The notes beneath the pieces are model-generated. The model did no database searches. It was not told the DNA's origin and worked only from the letters and a program-made list of their open reading frames with translations. A stretch of 64,000 bases of DNA, from the NCBI RefSeq assembly GCF_014356525.2, contig NC_052511.1:16623236-16687235 (forward strand), read 5' to 3'. This DNA is from Nilaparvata lugens. Lineage: Eukaryota > Arthropoda > Insecta > Hemiptera > Delphacidae. Of this stretch, positions 57,078 to 64,000 are shown one piece after another. The translations under genes were made by a program, and so were the position numbers. Position 1 is the first letter of the stretch. Each line of letters begins with the position of its first letter.

Positions 57078-58318
57078 AGATGATCACAGTACAAAACTAA
57101 CAACAGTAGGAAAATAAACGGTACGAGAATACCATGTTGCGCACAATTACTGTCAATCTACTAACAATGTCCAGTTCACAAAACATAACTGTCTTCCCAG
57201 TTGGGGAACAGAGAGGGAAAGAGTAGGGGTGATTGACACCATAAAACTGGTTATAATGGGAAATTCCAATAGGTGAGAGAGGCTCTAAGCTATTCCAAAA
57301 ATAACACTTCTGTTCAGTCACTGGTGATTTGTTTAATAATAGTCTATTTTGTTAAATTTCATTAAGTACATTATTAATTTGTAATTGCACATCATGAAAG
57401 TTACAAGATCTTATTGGCACTTCGAACCCTATTTGTATAAACCTATTGTTGTCTTTGTGGGGAATATTCACTATGTATATATTTATATATAACTCCGAGC
57501 ACAACAAGAACTTTGATCAATGCTTCAAAGTCAAAGTCCTGTACCCTTTTTCTCTCCATCCGTCTGCACCGTGTAATCTGTGCTCTCTACTACTACAATT
57601 GACTCTCTGTGGTCGTAACCGTTGGATTTCAAACTGTACCAGGGATTGCAGGGATTAAAATAATAAGTCAAGTAAAAAAGTATATTTTCTCGAATATGAA
57701 TGTAGCATTTAGTAGTAGACTAGATTTTGAGAATTCCCAAACAAGGAAATAGATATCTGCACATAAAATGACTGCCATCTTTCTTGGATCCCAGTTGATA
57801 GGCTTTTATGTAAGAGCGAATTCTTCTGTTGGCTCTCACTGAAAATAGGCTCTGCAACACCCTGTAAATCAATCAAGTTATTTGTATTTATTATTAAAAT
57901 TGAAATATTACTTTCTGATTAGTTGTGAAGGTGTGATAGGCAGTTAACAACCGACTTTTAATAAATCTGTGATTTGAAAATATCTAGTATTTCTATTTAG
58001 TTAGAAAACATTAAGTAAGAATCACACATTTTTGACTTGTTGATTTTGAATAAAATGCACATTTGAAATAATTTTCAATTTTGTTATAATTAGAAAGGAA
58101 CGGACGAAATGTTTGGTAAGATAATGGAATATGTATGTATCTTTATGTAAATAAATATGATAATTGACAATTTTCAGTACTTAATCATGCATATAAATTC
58201 CTATATTCTATGATCCAAATTGTAATAACATTTTAGTAGGTATTCATAGTCTAATACTGTGCATTTTTACTGCAGGCTGGGTTTTGATACAACACAATAA
58301 TCAATCAGACTAAGGCCG

Positions 58319-58522
58319 GCCGCAAATTACACCCAAACTAATCCACGAAAAGCATCCCACGCCGTGGGATGTTTTGTAAACAATATTACTATAGAATTAT
58401 TCTTAATCAATCAGCTGACAAGTGGATTATTCTTTGCATGTATTAAACAGATGTGTGAAGAAGCCTAGCAATGGTTTACAAAACATCCCACAGCGTGGTT
58501 CGTGGATTAGCATGGGTATTGG
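58319..58522. mobile_element. MITE family E with CTAATCCACG arms
   Basis: Left arm ACCCAAACTAATCCACG ... CCACGCCGTGGGATGTTTTG pairs with right arm GTTTACAAAACATCCCAC ... CGTGGATTAGCATGGGT. Each arm is about 45-50 bp, with one 7-base indel. The centre (AATCAGCTGACAAGTG, AGATGTGTGAAGAAGCC) also occurs at 54045-54125. Confidence 0.65.
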
Positions 58523-58720
58523 CTACTTCAAAGAATAATTAAGAAGAACTACTAGTACTTTTTTATTTTATTTCAGACGCAACTATTATTCGACGATTCT
58601 CGCTATTATCAAGCGATAATGATAAAGGGTGCTAGTAATTATTATTTGTAATATTGACCTGCAATACATTACTAAGTTGGTTAGGCTATATTCCACTTTA
58701 TTGTTTACACTCTCTTGCTT

Positions 58721-58807
58721 GTTGAAAATATGAGACTATTCTAACAATAGTTGAAAATATGAGACTATTCTATCAACAGTTGAAAATATGAGACTATTCT
58801 ATCAACA
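58721..58807 (+). repeat. 29-bp tandem repeat, 3 copies
   Basis: GTTGAAAATATGAGACTATT plus CTAACAATA or CTATCAACA at 58721, 58750 and 58779. Confidence 0.92.
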
Positions 58808-59516
58808 AGATTCTCTGCAAATTTGAAATAGTATACTTCCATCCCCTCTTATTATATAAGTCACTTCCCAACTAGGAATCAAGTTCCTTGACTAAAGCAA
58901 GCCAAGTGGTAATGCACCATAGAATTCCTATCTAGAAGCTTTAATTGAATCAAACAATATATCTTTATTCAATTCAACACAAAAGAAATCGGAATACAGA
59001 AACAATACATTCAAAATGGGAATTTCCATTCCCATAACAAAATTATTACATTATTAACATTATTACATTATAACATTCCCAAAACAATACTAAATTAGTT
59101 TTTATGGTGGGGTGTGCTGAAAAGAAAAAAAGGGGAAAAACCAAGCCTACTATGGTTTCCCTTGTAATAGACTGGAAGAGGGAATAAAGTAAGTGTGAAG
59201 AGGATTGAAAAAGGGAAGAATGGGAGAAGATAAGAGAAAGAATGAGAAAAATGCAACATTTTTAGGGAGTCCACTCCTAACAAATATAGCTAAAGAAATG
59301 GCATTGCATTCAATAGTTTAAGCAATCCATTAAAAAAAGGTGAATTGTAGCAATGCTTTTCTCTTAAATCCAAGAAAAATTATCTTTGCTAAAAGTATTT
59401 TTTTTAGGATAGCCCATTTTTACTCTTCAATGTTGTTTTCCATCACAAACTGCTTATTAGATCACTTCTTGTTATTAAGTAGAACGACTAGCAGTAAATG
59501 TTTTTCAATAAATGAA

Positions 59517-59616
59517 TTTATTCAATGCATATTAAATAAACAAACCAACTTTAAATCCCACATCCTCTTTGATTACCTTCTCAGCCTCAACAAACCCAAT
59601 AGACACTAAAAATTGC
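59517..59616 (-). other. Possible terminal exon and poly(A) signal of the same gene
   Basis: Reading minus, an acceptor-like TTCCGGCAG ends at 59616, 300 bp downstream of the donor. Joined to the phase-2 donor, the frame would encode Ser-Asn-Phe and stop (TAG at 59608-59606). AATAAA follows at 59522-59517, about 85 bases after that stop. This is coherent but weak: the pyrimidine tract is poor and an exon outside the window or elsewhere is possible. Confidence 0.25.
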
Positions 59617-59907
59617 TGCCGGAAGATCTTGTTGTCACAGTAAGTGAATAAATTCATGTAATGAAAAATTTTGACTGCTAGTCGTTCTATATTTACTTCC
59701 TTAGAAAACTATTCAGAATAAGTATGTCTATTCAGACATATTAATTATTCTAGCAGCAGTGTTACTTTCTTTTTAATAAACTATAAATGTATAGCTACAT
59801 TTAGAATTAACTTGTAATATGTATGCTAATGCAATAAATAAGTTCCCTTATTGTTTTTCGTTTTCTTTGTAATGTTTTTAGGAAAATAAAGTTCATATTC
59901 AGAACAA

Positions 59908-59918
59908 GTTCTTACCTT
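59908..59918 (-). other. Splice donor ending the repeat-rich exon
   Basis: On the minus strand the sequence reads ATA AG|GTAAGAA, with exon bases up to 59916 and intron GT at 59915-59914. It matches the metazoan donor consensus at nearly every position and leaves a phase-2 codon (AG). The in-frame TAA at 59914-59912 lies inside this donor and is therefore probably intronic. Confidence 0.6.
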
Positions 59919-61828
59919 ATCATCAATGCATTATAGTTGCTGACTCTTTTGGAGTTGACAGCCAGATGACATCCGATTCTTTCCATACATTTATCAGAAA
60001 CCAGAGCTGACCACATTCTGTTGAACAAACTAAGAAATGAGCTACTTTGGCGTGGAAATTTCTCTCTTAGAAGTTCTACTCCATTAGGCAAGTCTTCATT
60101 CACAATTTGTATAGATTTTTCCGTTTTGCTATTCCCCTTCTTCAATTTCATAATCGCTCCCGCTTGCAGTACAGCCTTCAATTTCTGTTTATCCCTGTTC
60201 ATAATATCATTTTTCATAACTACTGGTTTGATTTTATTTTGCAGAGATCCAATTTTCTGTGGAGATTTTGAATAGTTTGAAGAATTCTTAAGCACATATT
60301 TCTGGTCCTTCACCTTTACTCCAAATGATGCTTGATTATTCTTTTTCTTAACTTGATTGTTGGATATTGATGATATTTTTTGTTTATTAGTGACTAGCTT
60401 GTCCATAGACTTTGTAGGTTGGGGTTTCTTTGTAATCCCATGCCATCTCAAGGGATGTTTCATGCTGTGATGAGTTGCAGTTGACCGTTTCTTGTCTGTA
60501 GATGCAGGAAACATTGGAGTGGTTTTCTTTAAGTTGCTGGCAATAGTGATTCTGTAGGAATTGATGTCATTCTTGTATTGGGTGAGTGCTGGAAGTCTGG
60601 TGTGTTTGACTCTCACTCTATTTCTTACAATGCTCATAGCTGTGGTAGTCTTTGAAACAGGTCGTTTTGTAGGTTTCAAAACTCCAATCCTCCCACCCAT
60701 TGTCATTGGCTGGGTTGCCATTGACATAGGAGGACTGGCCATAGACATTGGTGGACTTGCCATGGACATTGAAGAGCTTGACATGGACATGGGTTGTGTG
60801 GCCATAGGCTGAGTTGCCATTGTCATGGGCTGCGTGGCCATTGACATAGTCTGACTTGCCATACTTTCAGTGTTCATTGACATGGTGTCTGTCATTGTTG
60901 TAACCATTGTTGTTGTGGTAGTTGGTGTTGTCATTGTTGTTGTTGTCAGTGTTTGTGTTGTTGGAGGTGGCATTGTCATTGTCTCAGTTCGCCCTGTTGT
61001 CTCCGGATTTGTAGGGAAAGTGGGAAATGTGAATGTAGGAAACGTAAATGTGGGGAAAGTGAAGGTGGGGTATGTAAACGTTGGATACGTTACTGTGTAA
61101 TCTGTCGATTGCCCCTGGCACAGATAAAAGAAGGGGATTATGATTGGGAAAAAGAATAAAGGAGACGTAGCAAATAACAGTGGTATTTTTTTAAACCACT
61201 TGAAGAACTTCAACCCCTTCGTAATCAAAAAGTAGAACAGGTATTGTTTGAGCAATAGTATGAATGCAAGTACTGGAACTATTGCCAGGAAAAATTTGAT
61301 GACTGCAAGAGCTAGCAACAGTTTTTTCGCCAGAATAACAACAACTATCAAGAAAATTACTGTTAATATTTTCTTCTTATCAGGAAACACAATACCTGAA
61401 TACCATCCTGACATCCAGCCTGTAGTATCATAAGGAATATAGCTGTGATCAACTGCTGTTTCCGGTTTGCTTGGCATTTTCACCATCACATACTTTTCCT
61501 CCTCTTTCTTTTGCCCTGGCATTTTAACCATAACATATTTGTCGTCCTCTTTCTTATCAGGTGCAGCTGATGTTGTTTTGTGCATCGGTAGCATGGGAAG
61601 CATAGGATGGATTCTATTGAACTTCATCATGGGTTCCATTTTGATTTTATCATCATGCTTATCTGATCCTACATGGAAGTTGATGACGTTATTTGGTGCC
61701 ATGTGATCACCTAATTTCATCATCATCAGCATCATCATTTGCTCCATAAAAGAACCTTTCTCCATACTATTTTGTCCTTCAACAAAGGGCTTACTTGGCA
61801 CATCATAAGAATAATGAGGTTTCATCAT
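59912..61828 (-). CDS. Membrane-anchored, repeat-rich C-terminal part of the large protein (frame 3 of 3); last exon base 59916
   Basis: A 638-codon frame. Residues 1-150 are Met- and Lys-rich, with KYVMVKMP twice near 97 and 112. Hydrophobic segments lie at about 154-167, 171-193 and 216-236, so the protein is probably in a membrane. Then come tandem YPTFT/FPTFT units (246-273), a Thr-rich mucin-like stretch (281-313), repeats of MSM and ATQPM (314-377), a long Lys/Ser/Asn-rich basic region, and a C-terminal patch with CMERIGC (Cys 614 and 620). The apparent stop is the TAA inside AAG|GTAAGAA, a near-consensus splice donor, so coding probably continues in another exon. No family recognised. 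A multi-pass or anchored surface protein with a glycosylated Thr-rich stalk is an inference from composition. Confidence 0.72.
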   Translation of the reverse strand: MMKPHYSYDVPSKPFVEGQNSMEKGSFMEQMMMLMMMKLGDHMAPNNVINFHVGSDKHDDKIKMEPMMKFNRIHPMLPMLPMHKTTSAAPDKKEDDKYVMVKMPGQKKEEEKYVMVKMPSKPETAVDHSYIPYDTTGWMSGWYSGIVFPDKKKILTVIFLIVVVILAKKLLLALAVIKFFLAIVPVLAFILLLKQYLFYFLITKGLKFFKWFKKIPLLFATSPLFFFPIIIPFFYLCQGQSTDYTVTYPTFTYPTFTFPTFTFPTFTFPTFPTNPETTGRTETMTMPPPTTQTLTTTTMTTPTTTTTMVTTMTDTMSMNTESMASQTMSMATQPMTMATQPMATQPMSMSSSSMSMASPPMSMASPPMSMATQPMTMGGRIGVLKPTKRPVSKTTTAMSIVRNRVRVKHTRLPALTQYKNDINSYRITIASNLKKTTPMFPASTDKKRSTATHHSMKHPLRWHGITKKPQPTKSMDKLVTNKQKISSISNNQVKKKNNQASFGVKVKDQKYVLKNSSNYSKSPQKIGSLQNKIKPVVMKNDIMNRDKQKLKAVLQAGAIMKLKKGNSKTEKSIQIVNEDLPNGVELLREKFPRQSSSFLSLFNRMWSALVSDKCMERIGCHLAVNSKRVSNYNALMIR

Positions 61829-62406
61829 GTGTTCTTTTTCTTGATGATTTTCATTCCGGGATGTGTATGTGGTTTGCTCATCATACTACTCTGTACTTCA
61901 TACTTGTTATTTTTCATAACATGCTCTATATACTCTTCTTCGTCATTATTTTGACCATGTGAATCAACATTAGGCTCTTTTTCATGATCATTTTCATGTG
62001 GTTTACTCATCATACTACTCTGAACTTTATATTTGTTATTTTTTATAACATGCTCCATATATTCTTTTTCATTATTATTTTGACTATGTGAATCAACTTG
62101 AGGTTTGAGCATCATATCATTATTTGGTATTTTGTAATAGTAAGGCTTCATTTTGTGCTCCTCATTCCCATGTAAACTGCTTTGATCATGACCATTCACA
62201 TGATAACTATCTGGTGGAATATAACTATAACCATGTTCATGGGATGACATATTCTGCTTCATACTACCCTGACTAACGGTAGCTAATGGTTGTTTATTAT
62301 AGCTATTCTGCATCATAAAACTATGCTTGTTGGGTTGCATCGGATGAGGTCTCATTTCTGCTCCCATTTTAATTTTATTTGAAATATTCATTGGATTATG
62401 ATTCAT
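61825..62406 (-). CDS. Middle part of the large low-complexity protein (frame 2 of 3), with an internal duplication
   Basis: A 193-codon frame rich in Met, His, Asn and Lys. Residues 104-137 and 147-180 are the same 34-residue unit (begins VDSH, ends SSMMSKPH) at a 43-residue spacing, matching at 28 of 34 positions. The six differences are mostly conservative (D/N, K/E, I/M), which suggests selection on the protein. Its first ATG overlaps the preceding stop. An in-frame TGA lies only 12 bases before that ATG, so any missing or extra base joining frame 1 to frame 2 must sit in that short interval, which includes a GGG run. The frame ends at a TGA overlapping the next ATG, just after an AAAAA run. 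I read it as the central part of the same protein as its two neighbours. Confidence 0.7.
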   Translation of the reverse strand: MNHNPMNISNKIKMGAEMRPHPMQPNKHSFMMQNSYNKQPLATVSQGSMKQNMSSHEHGYSYIPPDSYHVNGHDQSSLHGNEEHKMKPYYYKIPNNDMMLKPQVDSHSQNNNEKEYMEHVIKNNKYKVQSSMMSKPHENDHEKEPNVDSHGQNNDEEEYIEHVMKNNKYEVQSSMMSKPHTHPGMKIIKKKNT

Positions 62407-63605
62407 CCTACACCCATCTCAAATTTATTGACATTCATTGAAAGAGAACTCAGTGAATCATATCTTATAGGATTATTTACCACAACCTTTTGATCTAGTG
62501 GAGTGTTCACCTTGAATCCACTTGGATAGTGTCGTGGTGGAGGATTTCTAATAATGTGACTATTCATAGGGACTAAGCTACCTTGACCAGAATTTGCGTG
62601 CTTATTGAAAAATGGCCCCTGACCATTGCCAATTATTACATCTTTATCTCTCATGTGGTTTGTCATGGGACTGTAGTTATGTTGACAAGACTTGCACTCA
62701 CCCATTGGATTACTATCCATATGACTATTAGGATATGGCTCGAACTTTGAAAAAGTGTGTACCTTGTGGATCTCTTGGCTACCACCTTGAGGTCTTCTCA
62801 CATGATCTTGATACTGGAAACGCGGATAATCTCCATGGTTCATATTGTGACCATATGATTCATTTTTGCCAAAATAATTGTTTATATCTAAAATAAGATT
62901 TTTCTGTCCTGCTCTAGTAATACCAATCGAATTATTAACTGCCTGTTTCGATGAATTGTTGGATAAACTTTCAAATTTACCTTTTTTCTCAAAACTGTCT
63001 AATAATGTATCATTATTGACTCCATGATTCATTTGCAGCATTATTCGTGTATGTTGATCAACAATCATTGTATTAGTTAGTTTATTCGATGAATTTGAAG
63101 GATTTTGCAACCTATTTAGATTCAGTTCCTCCTTTTCATTTCGGAAATTGTGTGCTATAGGTCTACTTGTTGCTATCGGATTTTGAGTTGAATTTACTTT
63201 TGAAACTTTCATGAGATTCTCATCCCCCATTATCAAATATTTGATTCTATCTGCATACTGATCATTGTTGTATTTTTTGTTCTCAGTATCAATTGCTTCA
63301 TATTTCTCTATTTGACTCTCGTTATTCTTTTGGAAATCAGCCCCAGTTTTATGGGTAGCATTGTTTCTTGACTGTTGAGCTTGATAGGAAGATTTAAAAT
63401 TATTAACTCTACTCGTAGTTGAATAGTTCTTGAGATAATCACTTTTCACAAATAACCCATACCCGATAAAAGTGTTCCTACTAGTAGACTGCAAATATTC
63501 ATTTCGAAAATTATTTTTTACACTTTCCTTTATTGTCGGTGACTGATGAGAAGAGTAACTAGATGCAGTTCGTCTTCTAAGCGAGTCAATAATCTGGGTT
63601 TCCAT
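62403..63605 (-). CDS. N-terminal part of a large low-complexity protein (frame 1 of 3)
   Basis: A 400-codon open frame opens the only convincing host gene here. The ATG at 63605 has a good eukaryotic context (A at -3, G at +4), but the frame stays open upstream to a TAA near 63740, so a start further 5' or an upstream exon cannot be excluded. The product has no predicted signal peptide at this start. It is rich in Asn, Ser, Gln, Lys and His, contains one CxxC (GECKSCQ), and shows no domain I recognise. The frame ends at a TGA that overlaps the ATG of the next frame by four bases (ATGA). Composition runs on smoothly into the next two frames, so I infer one protein interrupted by one-base shifts. 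Function unknown; a structural or extracellular-matrix-type role is only a guess from composition. Confidence 0.7.
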   Translation of the reverse strand: METQIIDSLRRRTASSYSSHQSPTIKESVKNNFRNEYLQSTSRNTFIGYGLFVKSDYLKNYSTTSRVNNFKSSYQAQQSRNNATHKTGADFQKNNESQIEKYEAIDTENKKYNNDQYADRIKYLIMGDENLMKVSKVNSTQNPIATSRPIAHNFRNEKEELNLNRLQNPSNSSNKLTNTMIVDQHTRIMLQMNHGVNNDTLLDSFEKKGKFESLSNNSSKQAVNNSIGITRAGQKNLILDINNYFGKNESYGHNMNHGDYPRFQYQDHVRRPQGGSQEIHKVHTFSKFEPYPNSHMDSNPMGECKSCQHNYSPMTNHMRDKDVIIGNGQGPFFNKHANSGQGSLVPMNSHIIRNPPPRHYPSGFKVNTPLDQKVVVNNPIRYDSLSSLSMNVNKFEMGVG

Positions 63606-64000
63606 GTTATGGGCGGGGGTGGTTGTGAAGTGGTTAGCTTGTACTGACTCATGTTCTGTGCATACTAGGTACCGTACGTAGTTCCTAACCTAATTATTAT
63701 GAACTTCAAATTTCGTATTATTCTGAGTACATGCGATTAAGGCTTACATGAAGAATCACACACATTCGAATTTAAACTAAGTTACAAATGAAAAATTAGA
63801 AATAGAGAAGCTATGAGACTATTCTAAGTATTGATGAAATATTCTTCATGCAGTCGAAGTGGTAAAATAATACTGAAAAACATACCCTACCGTACTGAAT
63901 TATTGCTCTCCGAAGTATTAAAAAACTCTACATTTACTCCTCAGGATAACTTATACCGGTAGCCTAGGTTCATTTTTGCATTAAAAATGTATAATGAATT
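63606..64000 (-). other. Upstream flank of the large gene
   Basis: AT-rich. The gene's frame is open up to a TAA near 63740. A TCAGTA initiator-like word lies about 40 bases before the ATG, but no TATA box is placed correctly. No other coding region is visible. Confidence 0.3.

Larger units (their letters stand above)
56253..57866. mobile_element. Putative TA-flanked element with CAGGGTGTT ends
   Basis: TA-CAGGGTGTTTGAAAAGG at 56253 faces GCAACACCCTG-TA ending 57866. The terminal 9 bases match inverted, with TA outside both. This fits a Tc1/mariner-type (or other TA-target) element of about 1.6 kb. It contains the piggyBac-like MITE and the pogo remnant. Pairing of these two ends is an inference, because only short arms agree. 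Confidence 0.4.
57870..59515. other. No gene beyond MITE E and the 29-bp repeat
   Basis: AT-rich, lying downstream of the large gene's predicted end. ATTACATTATTAACATTATT-type words at about 59045-59075 form a small tandem array. Confidence 0.45.

Noticed and set aside
60561..61159. Plus-strand frames of 68-83 codons opposite the large gene
   Set aside because: Val/Gly-rich mirror images of the Thr/Met repeat arrays on the coding strand.
61825..61828. Bacterial-style operon or programmed -1 frameshift at the ATGA overlaps
   Set aside because: As the leading explanation: the host is an animal and the slippery heptamer pattern is not in the right phase at either joint; short homopolymers make one-base deletions simpler. 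Kept as a finding for testing.
1..64000. CRISPR arrays, prophage or endosymbiont DNA
   Set aside because: No spaced direct repeats of the right size, no dense operon-like coding, and splice signals, SINEs and LINEs point to a nuclear animal genome.

Overview
The window is AT-rich, gene-poor eukaryotic nuclear DNA, most likely from an insect. Supporting signs are dense dispersed transposons, long introns or intergenic space, canonical GT splice signals, microsatellites, and tRNA-derived SINEs. The frequent word 'taggcctac' and the repeat families present made me think of a hemipteran such as a planthopper. That is an impression and nothing in the window proves it. I see no bacterial operon, no rRNA operon, no CRISPR array and no intact viral gene.

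The only convincing host gene is on the minus strand near the right end (about 63605 down to 59916). It encodes a very large low-complexity protein of about 1,230 residues, with an Asn/Ser-rich start, a duplicated 34-residue repeat, a cluster of membrane segments, PTFTF repeats, a Thr/Met-rich stalk and a basic tail ending in a CMERIGC motif. In this sequence it is split into three reading frames. Each overlaps the next by four bases (ATGA) and each needs a one-base shift. The last apparent stop lies inside a textbook splice donor, so the gene continues in another exon. I do not recognise the family.

The rest (1-59.5 kb) is a graveyard of mobile elements. Retroelements: a CR1/L2-like reverse transcriptase remnant (24.4-26.0 kb), an RTE-like fragment (31.0-31.6 kb), a LINE C-terminal scrap (12.6 kb), a short RTE insertion with an intact 13-bp target duplication (54.5 kb), several LINE 3' tails, and two SINE families. 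DNA elements: Helitron-like copies (13.1, 38.2-39.7, 40.6-41.1 and 46.1-46.7 kb), a hAT element with perfect 8-bp target duplications nested inside an older TWA-flanked MITE (49.5-51.2 kb), a composite at 56.3-57.9 kb (a TA-flanked element containing a TTAA-flanked piggyBac-like MITE and a pogo/Tigger remnant), long-armed foldback elements (5.4, 21.1-21.9, 22.0 and 58.4 kb), and several short palindromic MITE families. Two copies of one dispersed repeat lie in opposite orientation (46.8-47.7 and 52.8-54.0 kb), and one carries a GC-rich nested insertion.

Simple repeats include GA, CT, CTT, CA, GAT and ATCT tracts, an 18-bp and a roughly 78-bp minisatellite, and perfect 102-bp and near-perfect 111-bp tandem duplications. 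Three GC-rich islands (14.8-15.5, 19.5-19.8 and 35.9-36.4 kb) and a few promoter-like motif clusters could mark first exons or regulatory elements of genes whose coding exons lie elsewhere; this is only suggestive.
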